A DNA stretch of 64,000 nucleotides, from the NCBI GenBank assembly GCA_013368315.1, contig JAACJM010000001.1:186001-250000 (forward strand), read 5' to 3'. The stretch's first letter is position 1. Each line of letters begins with the position of its first letter. The notes beneath the pieces are model-generated. The model made no database searches and was not told the DNA's origin. It saw only the letters and a list, made by a program, of their open reading frames with translations. The stretch is from Tetrapyrgos nigripes (Eukaryota; Basidiomycota; Agaricomycetes; Agaricales; Campanellaceae). Below are positions 22,108-35,590 of the stretch, in pieces. Made by a program: the position numbers and the translations under genes.

Positions 22108-24266
22108 ATGTCTGAAGGTATTTCCAGAAATGTCCATCAACCTGCCTTCATCGGCGCAGTAGAGGACCTTTGGGAACTTTACAGGTGTGCTTCTCCCCTG
22201 TTCATCCTATGTCTGCCTTACGAACAAGACCACGACAGTGACGACCCTGCTGACTATACCCTCGGTGCTCCCATTGGATTCGGTGCTTCATCTATCGTCT
22301 ACCAAGCTCTCTATCAGCCCCGCAACAAACCTCGGCCTCCGATACCCGTCGCTCTCAAAGTACTCGATTTAGATTCATTACCCCCGCACTCATTGGCGCT
22401 TCTACAACGCGAAACAACCCTCATGTCTCTCTCGAAACATCACAACGTTCTTCGTGTACGTGGCTCCTGGATGGATGGCCACAAACTTTTCATTGCTTTG
22501 CGGCTCATGAACAAGGGTAGTGCCGCCGATGTCATGCATTACGGCTGGCCCAGCGGCTTCGAGGAAGCGGTCATCAAGTGTATACTCAGTCAAGCACTTC
22601 AAGGGTTGAAGTCAGTATCTACAGATTCTTCCCATGTTCCCATACCGATACGTCCTCTAGCTATCTTCACATAAACGGCTTTATTCATCGGGATATCAAA
22701 GCGGCAAACCTTCTGATAGATGATGACGGGACTGTTCTCCTTGGTGATCTTGGTGTAGCTGCAGACCTTTCCGAAGACGTTGCGCACCCCGCTTCATTCA
22801 GAACACGTACACCCGCCGCGCATGTTGAGTTTAGCCGACATCCAGGTTCTCCTTCTCCAAACGACTCCTCAAAGCATGTCACCGTCGTTGAGCCCGTTCC
22901 TGTACGTCCTAAGATGGGTAAGCGAAAATCTTTTGTGGGAACGGTATGTATTCAAGTCATAACATTGAAGTGTACATACTGACATAATCTTCGCCGTAGC
23001 CGTGTTGGATGGCGCCAGAGCTCATACAAGGGAAACAATACGATTCATCAGCAGACGTGAGTCTCGGCCTAACGATTCTGATGGTGCGCGCTGAACTCGG
23101 GTTAGATTTGGTCTTTTGGAATTACAGCTCTCGAGCTATCGCAAGGAAGGCCTCCACGTTCGCGGGAGTCACCACAGAAAGTATTGTTGAAGACGTAGGT
23201 GTCCATACATGCGTCATACATGCAACGGCATGTTCACCCGTCCCCACTTGTCAGGATACAGGAAGCACCTCCAACATTGAATCGCGATGGTGGAACGTAC
23301 AAGTATTCCCGGGCATTCCAAGAAATGATTGAGAGCTGCCTAGTCAAGGATCCTTCTAAGCGGTAAACTAACTATCTGATAGAGCCACATCACCAACTGA
23401 ATCGTCTACAGACCCACTGCAGAACAGCTGCTCCAAAGCCCATTCTTTAAGGGCACCAAAAAGAAGTCCTGCCTCATCGGTGCCATTCTGAGTAAGGATT
23501 AACCCACCCCGAATGGTACAGAAGCTGACGAATTCTGTAATTAGAGGATTTGCCACCCTTGGCTAGCCGTCAGGAAAGACGCCTTCTGCCAAAGAATGCA
23601 CAGACAACACGAAATTCTATTGACTCTTGGGATTTCTCGACTTTGCAGCTCTCCGGCATGGGTCGAACACAACTGCTTGAGGAAACCGCAGTTTTTGAGA
23701 TGGATGATGGCACCGACAATTCTCGGCATCGTTCAACTGCTGGCAGTTTTCATTCATCTCACTCATCTCACTCACGGTCAATATCCTGGGCTGGTCGTGA
23801 AATGCCTCTGGAACTTCCCGAGGATACCGAGGTTTCAAGTTCTGTGGATCACTCATCACAGACAGAGTCCAGTTCGCAATCGCCTTCATTCTCAACCCCA
23901 TCGTCGGAGCCAGAGACTTGTGAAGATGAGAGCCTACAACCTTCGCCTCCTTCTGAGCCTGAGAAAGATGGTGTTGAAGAAGCAACGGTTACTACCATTC
24001 CTGAAGCTATCGAGGCAATATCTTCTTCCCCCGAGACCAATCTTCTGGCTTCAAGTCAATTACAGGGCACACCACCTACCGAGCCTGTACTATCCTCATC
24101 CGCTCCCTCCTCTTCTGTCCTTAACAAATCACAGCGACTGAGCTCTTCTCCTGTCCAAAACGGTTTTTGGAGTAAAATCAAATACGCCGCTGGGTCAAAT
24201 CTGAAGCGAGCCACGTCTCTGACGGCTCGTGCACGTAGGTCCAAAAACTCTTTCATGTATAGCTAG
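22108..24266 (+). CDS. STE20-group kinase of the OSR1/SPAK/FRAY (GCK-VI) type
   Basis: Serine/threonine kinase; animal relatives act downstream of WNK kinases. From ATG 22108 the kinase domain shows [12 protein letters not shown], lysine in [45 protein letters not shown] and [19 protein letters not shown]. The stretch [17 protein letters not shown] followed by [23 protein letters not shown] is a hallmark of the FRAY group. The activation segment carries an insert of about 45-50 residues between DLG and the GT/APE block. After the domain come [14 protein letters not shown] and a Ser/Pro-rich tail of about 240 residues. No clear C-terminal WNK-binding (CCT) domain was recognised. Several short introns were inferred. 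Confidence 0.9.
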
Positions 24267-24627
24267 AATCACTGACACTCTGAAATCAGGATCTAACGTC
24301 AAGTAATGGATCATACTCTTTTTCTGGGGCTTTCAGCTTTCGCAAGATAAGTATCGTTATCATAATTAATGTAGTCGCAGTACCAGTGGCACCTGAGTAG
24401 TATCGTAGCACATGTTATTTATCACTCTAGATCTGCATACATTGACAATAGCTTTCGAGGCTTCTTCATTTATTCTGTACATACTACAACTCTCTCTAAT
24501 CATGTCCGTATAGGGACTAAACGCTGTTTGTTTTACCTGTAGCAATATACAACATCTGATAGGAACACAATGCATTGCGAAATACTACCAGGGAAAGGAC
24601 TCGAGTATCGCAAACTGATTCATCGGA
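24267..24627. other. Convergent 3' region
   Basis: About 360 bp lies between the stops of the kinase and CSN6. It is AT-rich and no gene was found. Confidence 0.5.
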
Positions 24628-26094
24628 TCAACGCATGCGATCCCAGTCACCCAGCATACCAAAGGGACCTCCTTGGCGTCCCATCATGCGCCTTCTAGAA
24701 CTACCACCGCCACCACCATATCGGTCGTGGCTTGAAGTCATGACAAGATGCTTATCAACAAGCTAAAGGTGAGACGGAGGTGAGTCCAGAGTCGCAGTCT
24801 AACATAAATCAAAGAACGCTGACTCACATCGTTTAAAATGTTTGTAGACTTGGTGAGGGACGAAAGGAATGCTGTTAATTGGACGTCTTCGTATTCCTAT
24901 ATTGACCTAGTCAGTACGTCTGCTCTGCACCAGAAATAGACGCCATTACAGTGTCAAACTCTTCGCGGAAAGTTTTGTTTTCACTAGCAGGCAAAGAAGC
25001 GATCAAAGCAGAGATAGAACGAAGGACACCGTGATCAGCAGGCGCTTGACCTGTTGAATATCTGGTGTAAGTGGCGAATTATGGTGCATTTTGCAGAATG
25101 CTGGTACACACCCGCAATGACATCAGAAACATATCGCACAAGAATCTGGATCCTGTCGTGTAACATCTTGACGGCTGCTCGTTGGGTTTGCAAATGCGAT
25201 TCCACTGGTTACAGACGAAAGTAAATCAGTTTACTGGTATAGGTGACCACGCAGCTTGAGATGAAGACGTACAACTAGTACCACTTCCTCCTCCTTTCGC
25301 AGTCCAATCCACTGCTATGCGCTCTGCTTCACCAGTTTCAACATTGTACGCGGCTTCAATGAAAATAGCCCGAGAACGATTGTCTTTGATTTCAAAGCTT
25401 GGTTCGTATGCTTTAAAGGGTAGATTCTGAGAGCTGCCATCGGCGCTACCAGCCAAGGTGATATTTGGTTGTAATAACAGCAACAGTGGCGTTGAGCAGT
25501 AGTTTGTAAACTAGAGGAATAACGAGTTGCTTTGAGATGGTATATAACGAAACAAAAGATAAGACGCGCACCTGCTGGTGTAGGTCAATGTGTCGAGCGG
25601 TAGGTTTTTGAGCCACTGTGTACCATCCGATGAATTCTAGAGATGGGAACGTAAGTTTGTCTTGAATGTCGCTAATGAGCATATACATTCCTCAAAGAGT
25701 CGGAGATGCAACTCACATTGATCCCGTCTTTGCATCACAAAGCCATGGTCGATTGACTGCCCATCTGCCTCAAGCGCCAGTTCAAAAGTATTCACAATCT
25801 CTACTTCTCGTCCATTCTGCGTACCCAAAAGTGCGCCAATAGCTGATAGACGTAAGTTTACATCGCAATGGACTAGATATCCAACATACTGAAGGGTGAA
25901 TTAGAGTTGGTTTGCAGTCTTAATCTAATCAAATGCTCGGATATGTTGAGGATTGGTAACGGATGTCTGTGTTCATGAAAGTCAATGTAGGTCGGAAATC
26001 CTGGGGTCACGGCTCACAGTGATATTGAAAGGCCAGAGGTTGTAGTTGACGGCAGAACGACCGAGAGATCCTCGACATCTGTATCCATTTGCAT
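24628..26094 (-). CDS. CSN6: COP9 signalosome subunit 6 (CSN6)
   Basis: MPN-domain subunit of the COP9 signalosome, which removes NEDD8 from cullins. The start is MQMDTDVEDLSVVLP at 26094 (26088 is possible). The next exons read HPLPILNISEHLIRLRLQ and IGALLGTQNGREVEIVNTFEL, the standard opening of the MPN domain, then FPSLEFIGWYTV and LLLLQPNI. The metal-binding JAMM residues are absent, as expected for subunit 6. After ERIAVDWTA come RAAVKMLHDRIQILVRYVSDV and the helical C-terminal part, ending in a Gly-rich tail just before 24628. About ten short exons. Complete. Confidence 0.93.
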
Positions 26095-26208
26095 TATGAT
26101 TGTGGTGTTCACTGCAGAGTCTAAAGACACGTGATCGTCTGCTCTCTCTTTCAGTCCAAACGTCTGCAAGTTGAAGTTACAGCCTGGTTGACTACATACA
26201 TATGGTAT

Positions 26209-28872
26209 CTACGTCCCGGTGATTTTGGAGAGCACTTTTATCGCAGTCTCGCTCTCTGGAAACTCTTCTAAGTACCTATTCAGGATTTCGTACGCCTTAC
26301 TTACATCGGTGTTTCTGTCCAACTTCTTGGCGCCATCCTCGCTTTCACCTCCAACGCTAGCTTCCACCGACCTACCCTCAGCCTCTTGTCCAAGCTGCAC
26401 CGACTCCTTCACGTCATCAAGCGTTACATGATCATGGCTAACTTCACTGTCTTCTGAATCAACCACCATGCCCACCAACCCTAATAACACATTAGCCACA
26501 CTCTCTTGGATACTGCCTTCCTTCTGATACACAGGATTTAGCGCATCTTGAAGATATTCCAGGAGTAGAGTGCGGAGTTCAGGGTAAATGGAGAAGGATT
26601 TTGGGCTAGACATCAGATCTGAGGTCGTAGTATGACTGGAAGTCATCGGAGTCGCGGGCTCCACGTTAGAGAAAGGAGCGAAGGGATTCAGATGTGAATG
26701 TACCGAGTCCTGGAATGATTTGAGATAGAGCCTCCGGATTGTATTCAGTGTTTCGTAAGGCAAAGGATTGGTGTCGGGGGTCGCAGAGTCCAGTGGGCCG
26801 TAGTCACCCTTGATTGATTGAGGCTCAGTAATCCTGCCCGTGTTCTGGCTGCCTGTGTCGGGGTGATTGCCGCCGACCAACCTGCCAACCAGGTACTCCA
26901 TGTACTCCACCGTCAACAACATTCCAGCCTGGAAGAACATCACTCTGACCTTCCTGATACAGTCTATGACTTCTACTGGCAGTCGTGTTCGTGTCTCTAG
27001 GTTGTCTCGTTCTGGGCTTTGATCTGCCTCGTTGACATCGTAGACGTCCAAGACCATCGCAGCCGTCAAACGATTCAGACACAAGAGGAGGCCATCTATC
27101 TGATGGAGGAAGGTCGGGTTTGGGGTCAACATTTCCTTCTGGCGCACAGATTTGGCGACTTCTGGCACAATTTCTCTACACCTGCCCCTAATAGCCGCCT
27201 CCACCCTCTCCAACCCCTTCATTAGCTGATTCAGAAGCTGAGGAATGCTCAGATTGCTGATGAGGTCGTGAACAGCCAAGGTTGTGGAAACGCGTTCTTC
27301 GGAAAACCTGCCTGTCCTCATGAAGTCCGCCACGTCGTTCTCCAATGCCCAGGTCTGATCAACGAACATATCGAGGAGGGAACGCGTCACTGAAGTCAAG
27401 GTCGAGACTAGACGGGATTATCAGAGCCTGAACGACAGTCAATTGAGAGGAGTCAAGACTCACCACTCAACCCTTCTAAGCTCAGGTTCCCTACCGATTC
27501 GCTTTTCAGAAGTTGAATAAATTTCAACGTAGTCTCGTCAAAGCGAATTTCCTTCCGTGAGAGGTAGACCAGTGGAGCTTGACCCGAGACTGGCAAGGGA
27601 CTCATCATTGTCAGAGACCAAATAGCTTTTAAGCAGGTCTCTGCACGACGAAATTTGATCTCCTTGTTCTGCATCGAATGCAGGTGACCACTCTGACTGT
27701 GTCCAGCCCGTTGGTCATCCAGACAGGAACGGAGCAGCTTGTAAATTCGGTGATCCAGCCGTTGTAAAATTTTGTTGGAATTCTGATTCTGGTCATCATC
27801 CCTATAGTCAAGGAGCCTGTGTATGAGCAACTTGGCACTGTAGTCGAACCCTGCTACAACCTCTGGTATGAATTCTACAAAAGGCTCGATTTCACTATCC
27901 TCTTGAAGTCGCTCTAATGCCCAACACATAGCTTCATAGTCTCGATCATCCCTCTTCTGTGATATCTCTGTGGCATCGAGTTCCCTCGCTTTGGATATGT
28001 TACACGTAACGGGCACGACAGAGCCATGCGCACTGCGTCTCGCGAGAAGGTTTAAAGACTGACAGAGATTCCATGCGAGGGGTGTAAGAGGAGTTCGGTA
28101 TGGACAATCAAATGTAAAGAGGGGCATCAGAGTTATCACGGTGTAAAGCCCACCACAAATCAGAAGGGTTACGAGTACGAGATAGCTTATGACGAGATTC
28201 ACGGGGCGGAGAAACTCGACAAGGCCAGCAAAGAAGAGAAGCAGTGACATGTGTAGGAGGATGGGGATTATGGCGACTATTTCTTGCATGCGGAAGCGCT
28301 TCAAACCCTGGTAGAGGTACGCAGAGATGCGGGCACGCTGGTAAGGAGATTCACGGGAGGAGGTGGACTGAAGATAGTGCCGAGTCCATTGCTGAACAAG
28401 GACAGCACAAAGCGTGCAAGTCAGACTGCAGCCGAGACTCAAAAACCAAAGGGTGTTACAGATGAGAGCTGAGGTAGGGGGAACAAATGAAGTCGGATTG
28501 ATAAGTTGGAGAATAGAGTTTGGGTCAGCAACTCGGCCAGGAGCAGCTAACTGTTGATATATTCCGACCAGGAGAAGCACACTGCTATCGCTGTTATCTG
28601 GGATGAGGGTTTTGTAGCTTTCAATGATGAAGGCAGTCACGCTCGCTGAGAACAGACCGGCCTTTGGAAATCTACAGTCAACCTGGTGTACGCATCGAGA
28701 TAGTGAAGTCACCCACAAAAATCAATATAGAATCCATGTCACCTCTCCACATCTCCGCTAGCCTTTGATCTTCTTTTTCCGCTTGGTTGAGGTAGACTGT
28801 CCATATTTTGGCAGATGGATCATCCTGAATGTACGAGCGCGGTACTGAACGCGTTGGCGCTTTCTCTGGCAT
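26209..28872 (-). CDS. DUF6535 membrane protein
   Basis: Basidiomycete-specific family of unknown function. The start is MPEKAPTRSVPRSY at 28872. Exon 1 ends DMDSILIF and splices to AGLFSASVTAFIIESYKTL, the core of the DUF6535 domain; a second intron lies at about 27420-27470. Hydrophobic segments follow (TLWFLSLGCSLTCTLCAVLV; IPILLHMSLLLFFAGLVEF; ISYLVLVTLLICGGLYTVI), which pattern is typical: one short and three long membrane stretches near the N-terminus. The long C-terminal part (about 500 residues) is helical and has no recognised motif. Nothing in the sequence indicates its role. Its stop is only 115 bp from the CSN6 start. Confidence 0.88.
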
Positions 28873-29979
28873 CGACACAGCCGAAAAGCAGCGGCGGAAG
28901 ACTCAAGACCGTTTTTGGAAATGAGGCGCTTTTAAGTAGCCTGGGCCGTTCAATAGTTCCTCGTCCTGATTGGCTGGCAAGCCAATTTTCCCATCACCAG
29001 TCCAATGGCTCACATTTTCCTGACCAAATCAATTGATGGAAGTCGGGCAGTGAGAAACCGAATTAAGAGAGTCCATGTGCTGACGAGACTTTCTCGGACC
29101 GCTACTGCTTCATCGCAAATTCGAGAAGGACAAAAACCAATAAAAAGCGTTCAACAAGTGTAATTGAAGTGTAATGTCTTGTAAATGTGGTGTAGCCTTG
29201 AGCTCGCCGCTCAAAGTACTTAGTGTCTGCATCACCTCATTGAGCACTAATAGAAACAATTCGACATAAGATAGCTTCAAATAGTGCTAGGAAGGTAACA
29301 TGCGCGAAGGTGAAGTAGAAAAATGAGTCTATCGATAAGTACGAGCACTTTACACGAGACAGAATCGTTGTAGACTCTTCGAATTCTCCCGTGCCATTGA
29401 AAACGAAACCTTTTCAACCAGTCAAGCTAGTAGCGCCAAATTGTTGGGAAAGTCACCAGATGCCTCACAAGAGAAGTGAGGCCTAGTGAGGACAGGAGTA
29501 ACACGATCACTGTGGCTCAAGGATATGTATAATGAACTTGACCCCCCCGTGGCCGAGAGACTGTTGTATGTTGTTCATTTCCAACGCTAGTCGATGTACT
29601 AGGGGAAACTTTCAATGTACCGCGATCTCGATCTTTGAATTGGAGGAGTGCGGAATCCGCATGCATGTTGTGAAGAGAGAAGTCTTAAGCAAGTTCTAAC
29701 TTCGAGTTGGGCATAGTAGGAACGGAGACCTAGAGGTTAACGTTGGTTGTCATGAATGACTTGAAACCTGAAGTCCTAAACAGAACGCTTAGCTTGGAAG
29801 GGAAGTGACCCGGGCTAGCACGGTTCATGTAACGATTAAGAGCACTGAGCCACCCTGAGTAGCTCAGTTGCAGAGGGAGGTCCTGCACATGACTTTTTTC
29901 GCGTTGGAACCTGCCCTAAAGAGCATCAACAACGCCACTTTGGACGCGTCTTTTCTCTCTTGTTTACCCCGTTCTCATC
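28873..29979. other. Intergenic between DUF6535 gene and MCM5
   Basis: About 1.1 kb forms the divergent upstream region of both genes. No credible frame was found. A tRNA-like A-box at about 29858 has no partner B-box. Confidence 0.5.
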
Positions 29980-32759
<2,780 letters not shown>

Positions 32760-33101
32760 ACTCAGAGTTGCTGTGTACCGTTGATTTGTCATGTTGTATT
32801 TGTACTCTGTGTATTGGATACTTTCTTGCTTTCTGTGGTTAACTGTGATTGCTTTGAGCTCTCTGTGCCCCAGATGTGCTGCTGAAGCGTTGACGGAGGG
32901 AAAGCCTGAAAGGAGGTGGGTCAGCGCTCAGGCGCCCAGGACCCGAACCAGTTCACAATTGATGGTGGCCAAAGCGATGGTGCCGGTGATGGCCGAAATG
33001 CGCAGTACTGAAAGCTGTGGAGGCAGAGCAGCAGCCAAACAGATCTTGCTTTCCTACCACCATATCCTCTGACTCTCGACTTGTCCGCAGCCTTTTTCAC
33101 A
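32760..33101. other. Intergenic between MCM5 and C2H2 gene
   Basis: About 340 bp contains the MCM5 3' end and the 5' region of the zinc-finger gene. No gene was found. Confidence 0.5.
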
Positions 33102-34252
33102 ATGTCTGATTCCCAGTCCGCGCCGTATCCTGCTGGCTCTACTGCCTATGATCATTATAACAACGCTGAATACGCCAAGCAGCAGCAGCAGTACCAGCAG
33201 CAGGCCTTTGACTTTCTCCCATATCACGCCAATACAGACGTTCTCGCTCCTCACCCCGATCTCTTCGATTCAGAACTCGATTCCAGTCTTGCCGGCTTCG
33301 ACGAGCTTCAGTTTCAGTTGCTCACAGTCGAAAACAACGACGCTTTTGCGTTCCTCCGTTCTGACACTCCCACGTGTGGACCTCCCTCCACCATAACTGT
33401 GTCCTCTGAATCTGCCTCGGCTTATGATTCATATTCGACCCATTCAGAATCCCTCTACAACTACCCCCAGTCTCCCTACGCCGCTTCCAACTACTCTTTC
33501 CCTCTTGACCTGGAGATGGACTTCCAACGCATCCGTGTCGATCCCGTTGCAGACTACGCCAACAATCAGGCTGCAGTCAATGGCATGGAGAACGTGGATC
33601 CATCCACGTTTGGCTCTCTGCCCCCTACCCCTCCTCGCAGCCCCCCAAATCACGCCCAAGCTGGCGTTAAGGCCTACGTCGGGCGCTCCAGCTACTCTGA
33701 CTACGGACCCGCTACTCGTAACACTGTCACCAGTGATTATTACAGTCAAGTTGGCTACAATGGTTCCCATGTGAACCCTTCTTCGGTCTCCCCGGTTCAT
33801 GTCAACGCACAGCTTCCACTCGTGCCCTCTATTCCTCTGGTTGCTTCTCCAGAGGAATTCAAGGGCGATCCTCGCAAAAAGTACAAGTGTACTATCTGTC
33901 CCCGAGGTAGGTATCCAAGTTTGCCAATTGGAAATCTTGCTAATGAATTTCTTTCCCCATAGCCTTTGCCAGAGCCTACAACCTCAAAACTCACATGGCA
34001 ACCCATGACCCGAACAGGTTGAAGCCTCATGTCTGCCCCCATCGCTCTTGTGGTCGGTCTTTCAGCCGCAAACACGACTTGGGCCGTCACTTGATCAGCA
34101 TCCACCGCGACGAGTCCGTTTGCTCTTCCCAGCACTCCAAAACATCTCACAAGTCTATTGGAGTTGAGAAAGGACCACGTAGCTGGTGTGAGCGTTGCGG
34201 CAAGAGTTTTGTTGGTCGTAACACCGATTGCGATTGCAACGACATTAAGTAA
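33102..34252 (+). CDS. C2H2 zinc-finger transcription factor
   Basis: Probable DNA-binding regulator. Two exons (33102-33906 and 33963-34252) give 364 residues. The first 260 residues are low complexity, rich in Gln, Ser, Tyr and Pro (a poly-Gln run follows EYAK). Finger 1 is split by the intron: YKCTICPR then AFARAYNLKTHMATH. Finger 2 is HVCPHRSCGRSFSRKHDLGR followed by HLISIH (C-X4-C...H-X4-H). A final Cys-rich segment (WCERCGKSFVGRNTDCDC) lacks the usual His pair. Target genes and close orthologue are not recognised. Confidence 0.9.
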
Positions 34253-34790
34253 CTTCGATACGGTGATCGGCTTGTAATCACACTTCCCCTTGCGTACGTG
34301 CCACTCTATATCCTCCCGCTGACCATTGAGCGCTCATTCACGTGTTTACTCCTTTAGTTTGCAGCAATCTTTGCTGGGTCCTGCTTTGTCATTCGTTCCC
34401 GTCTACTTTATATGCCGCATGCATTCTCGACGAATTTATGTAGCGAGACTTGGCACGTCCAGCGTCATCCGTGTGTCACGTATCGTACCGCCCTGTTCTA
34501 AGACTTGGCCCCGCGACGGACGTGATCTCGATATGAATTTTCCCTCTTAGCACCTTTCCCTTTTTACGACTTATGCCACTCCTATTTGTCTTTTTAAACG
34601 TTGCTCTCCGTACCATGAACCGAACCTCTCTCATACCTCGTTTATGCGTCTCTTGCTGTCTCGTCTCTTTCTTCGTAACGATGAACCCATTGTAGATATA
34701 TTAACGTATCGTAATATATAAATAAATATTTCTCATCTTTGCGCCGGTGTACTTTTTGAGATCTTCAGGTCAACTAGTTGACGTTGCATA
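34253..34790. other. 3' region of the C2H2 gene
   Basis: No gene was seen here. CT-rich and TA-rich stretches (TATATTAACGTATCGTAATA near 34697) precede the transposon end. Confidence 0.45.
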
Positions 34791-35457
34791 TACTATTTTT
34801 AGCCTAGAAGTGAACTACGCGCCGTGTTCTTTTTAAAATCTCTTTCAGATAAGTAATCGTCGATGGCCTTCATATTTTCCAAAAAGATCGTATTATACAT
34901 TATCTAGGTTAGTGTCTACTCAGAATTGCGTTCCGGGACGATGAAAGATTGGTACACCAATTTCGCGTCGAAAACGATGCTTTTTGAGGGCGTGACACTT
35001 GAAGTTCGCTATCGTTTAGGATGTGTAGTCCACAGTTGATCAAGAATTTTACGCGACATATGCGGGAGGTCATCATAAAAGATATGAGTAACAGAAACCA
35101 GGGAAAATGTGTTGTTCAAGCTACTTACCGAGTGGAAGTAGAGGAGGAGTAGGTGTAGCCGTTGAGAAATTTTTCAAACTCCGACGCCGCATCGAGATGT
35201 TCTAACCCTAGCTAACCCTACACGGCTTTTGGTCACACTCTGTCACGCAGTTCACTTCCCGCTTAATCGAAGGGTCTCGTCGGGAGACTCTGGCATCCTA
35301 CTTATCCTCTCCGGAAAAACCTGAAAATTGGTGGACTCAAGATTTAGGTTATCGGTTATCAAGAGTGCATCGATGAAGTTGTGTGGCCATCGACACAAAA
35401 ATGCGAAAGTTTTTCTCCAACGACATTCTGTAGTTCACTTCTAGGCTAAAAATAGTA
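34791..35457. mobile_element. Non-autonomous DNA transposon (MITE-like) with 28-bp inverted ends
   Basis: Bases 34791-34818 are the exact reverse complement of 35430-35457. If the outermost TA is the target duplication, the element proper is 34793-35455 (663 bp), with 26-bp inverted repeats starting CTATTTTTAGCC. This fits a Tc1/mariner-type insertion at TA. No transposase frame is present, so it would need a partner in trans. It sits between the C2H2 and NRAMP genes. Confidence 0.78.
35203..35221. repeat. Telomere-like CTAACCCTA doublet
   Basis: CTAACCCTA occurs twice in 19 bases, inside the transposon. It matches the fungal telomere unit TTAGGG in complement but is far too short to be a telomere. 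Confidence 0.4.
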
Positions 35458-35590
35458 CTTGCTTGCAGCCATGCAGATTCTCTACATGACGACATTGGTC
35501 AAGGCGGGTATCCATTACATAGTACAATAATGTGGATAGAGTAGATACAAAATACATCTGCGTTTACATAGACCGTGTATATTGCACATT

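Noticed and set aside
29850..29890. tRNA-like A-box (GAGTAGCTCAGTTGCAGAGG)
   Set aside because: No B-box, no acceptor stem and no anticodon arm at the right distance; it is likely chance.
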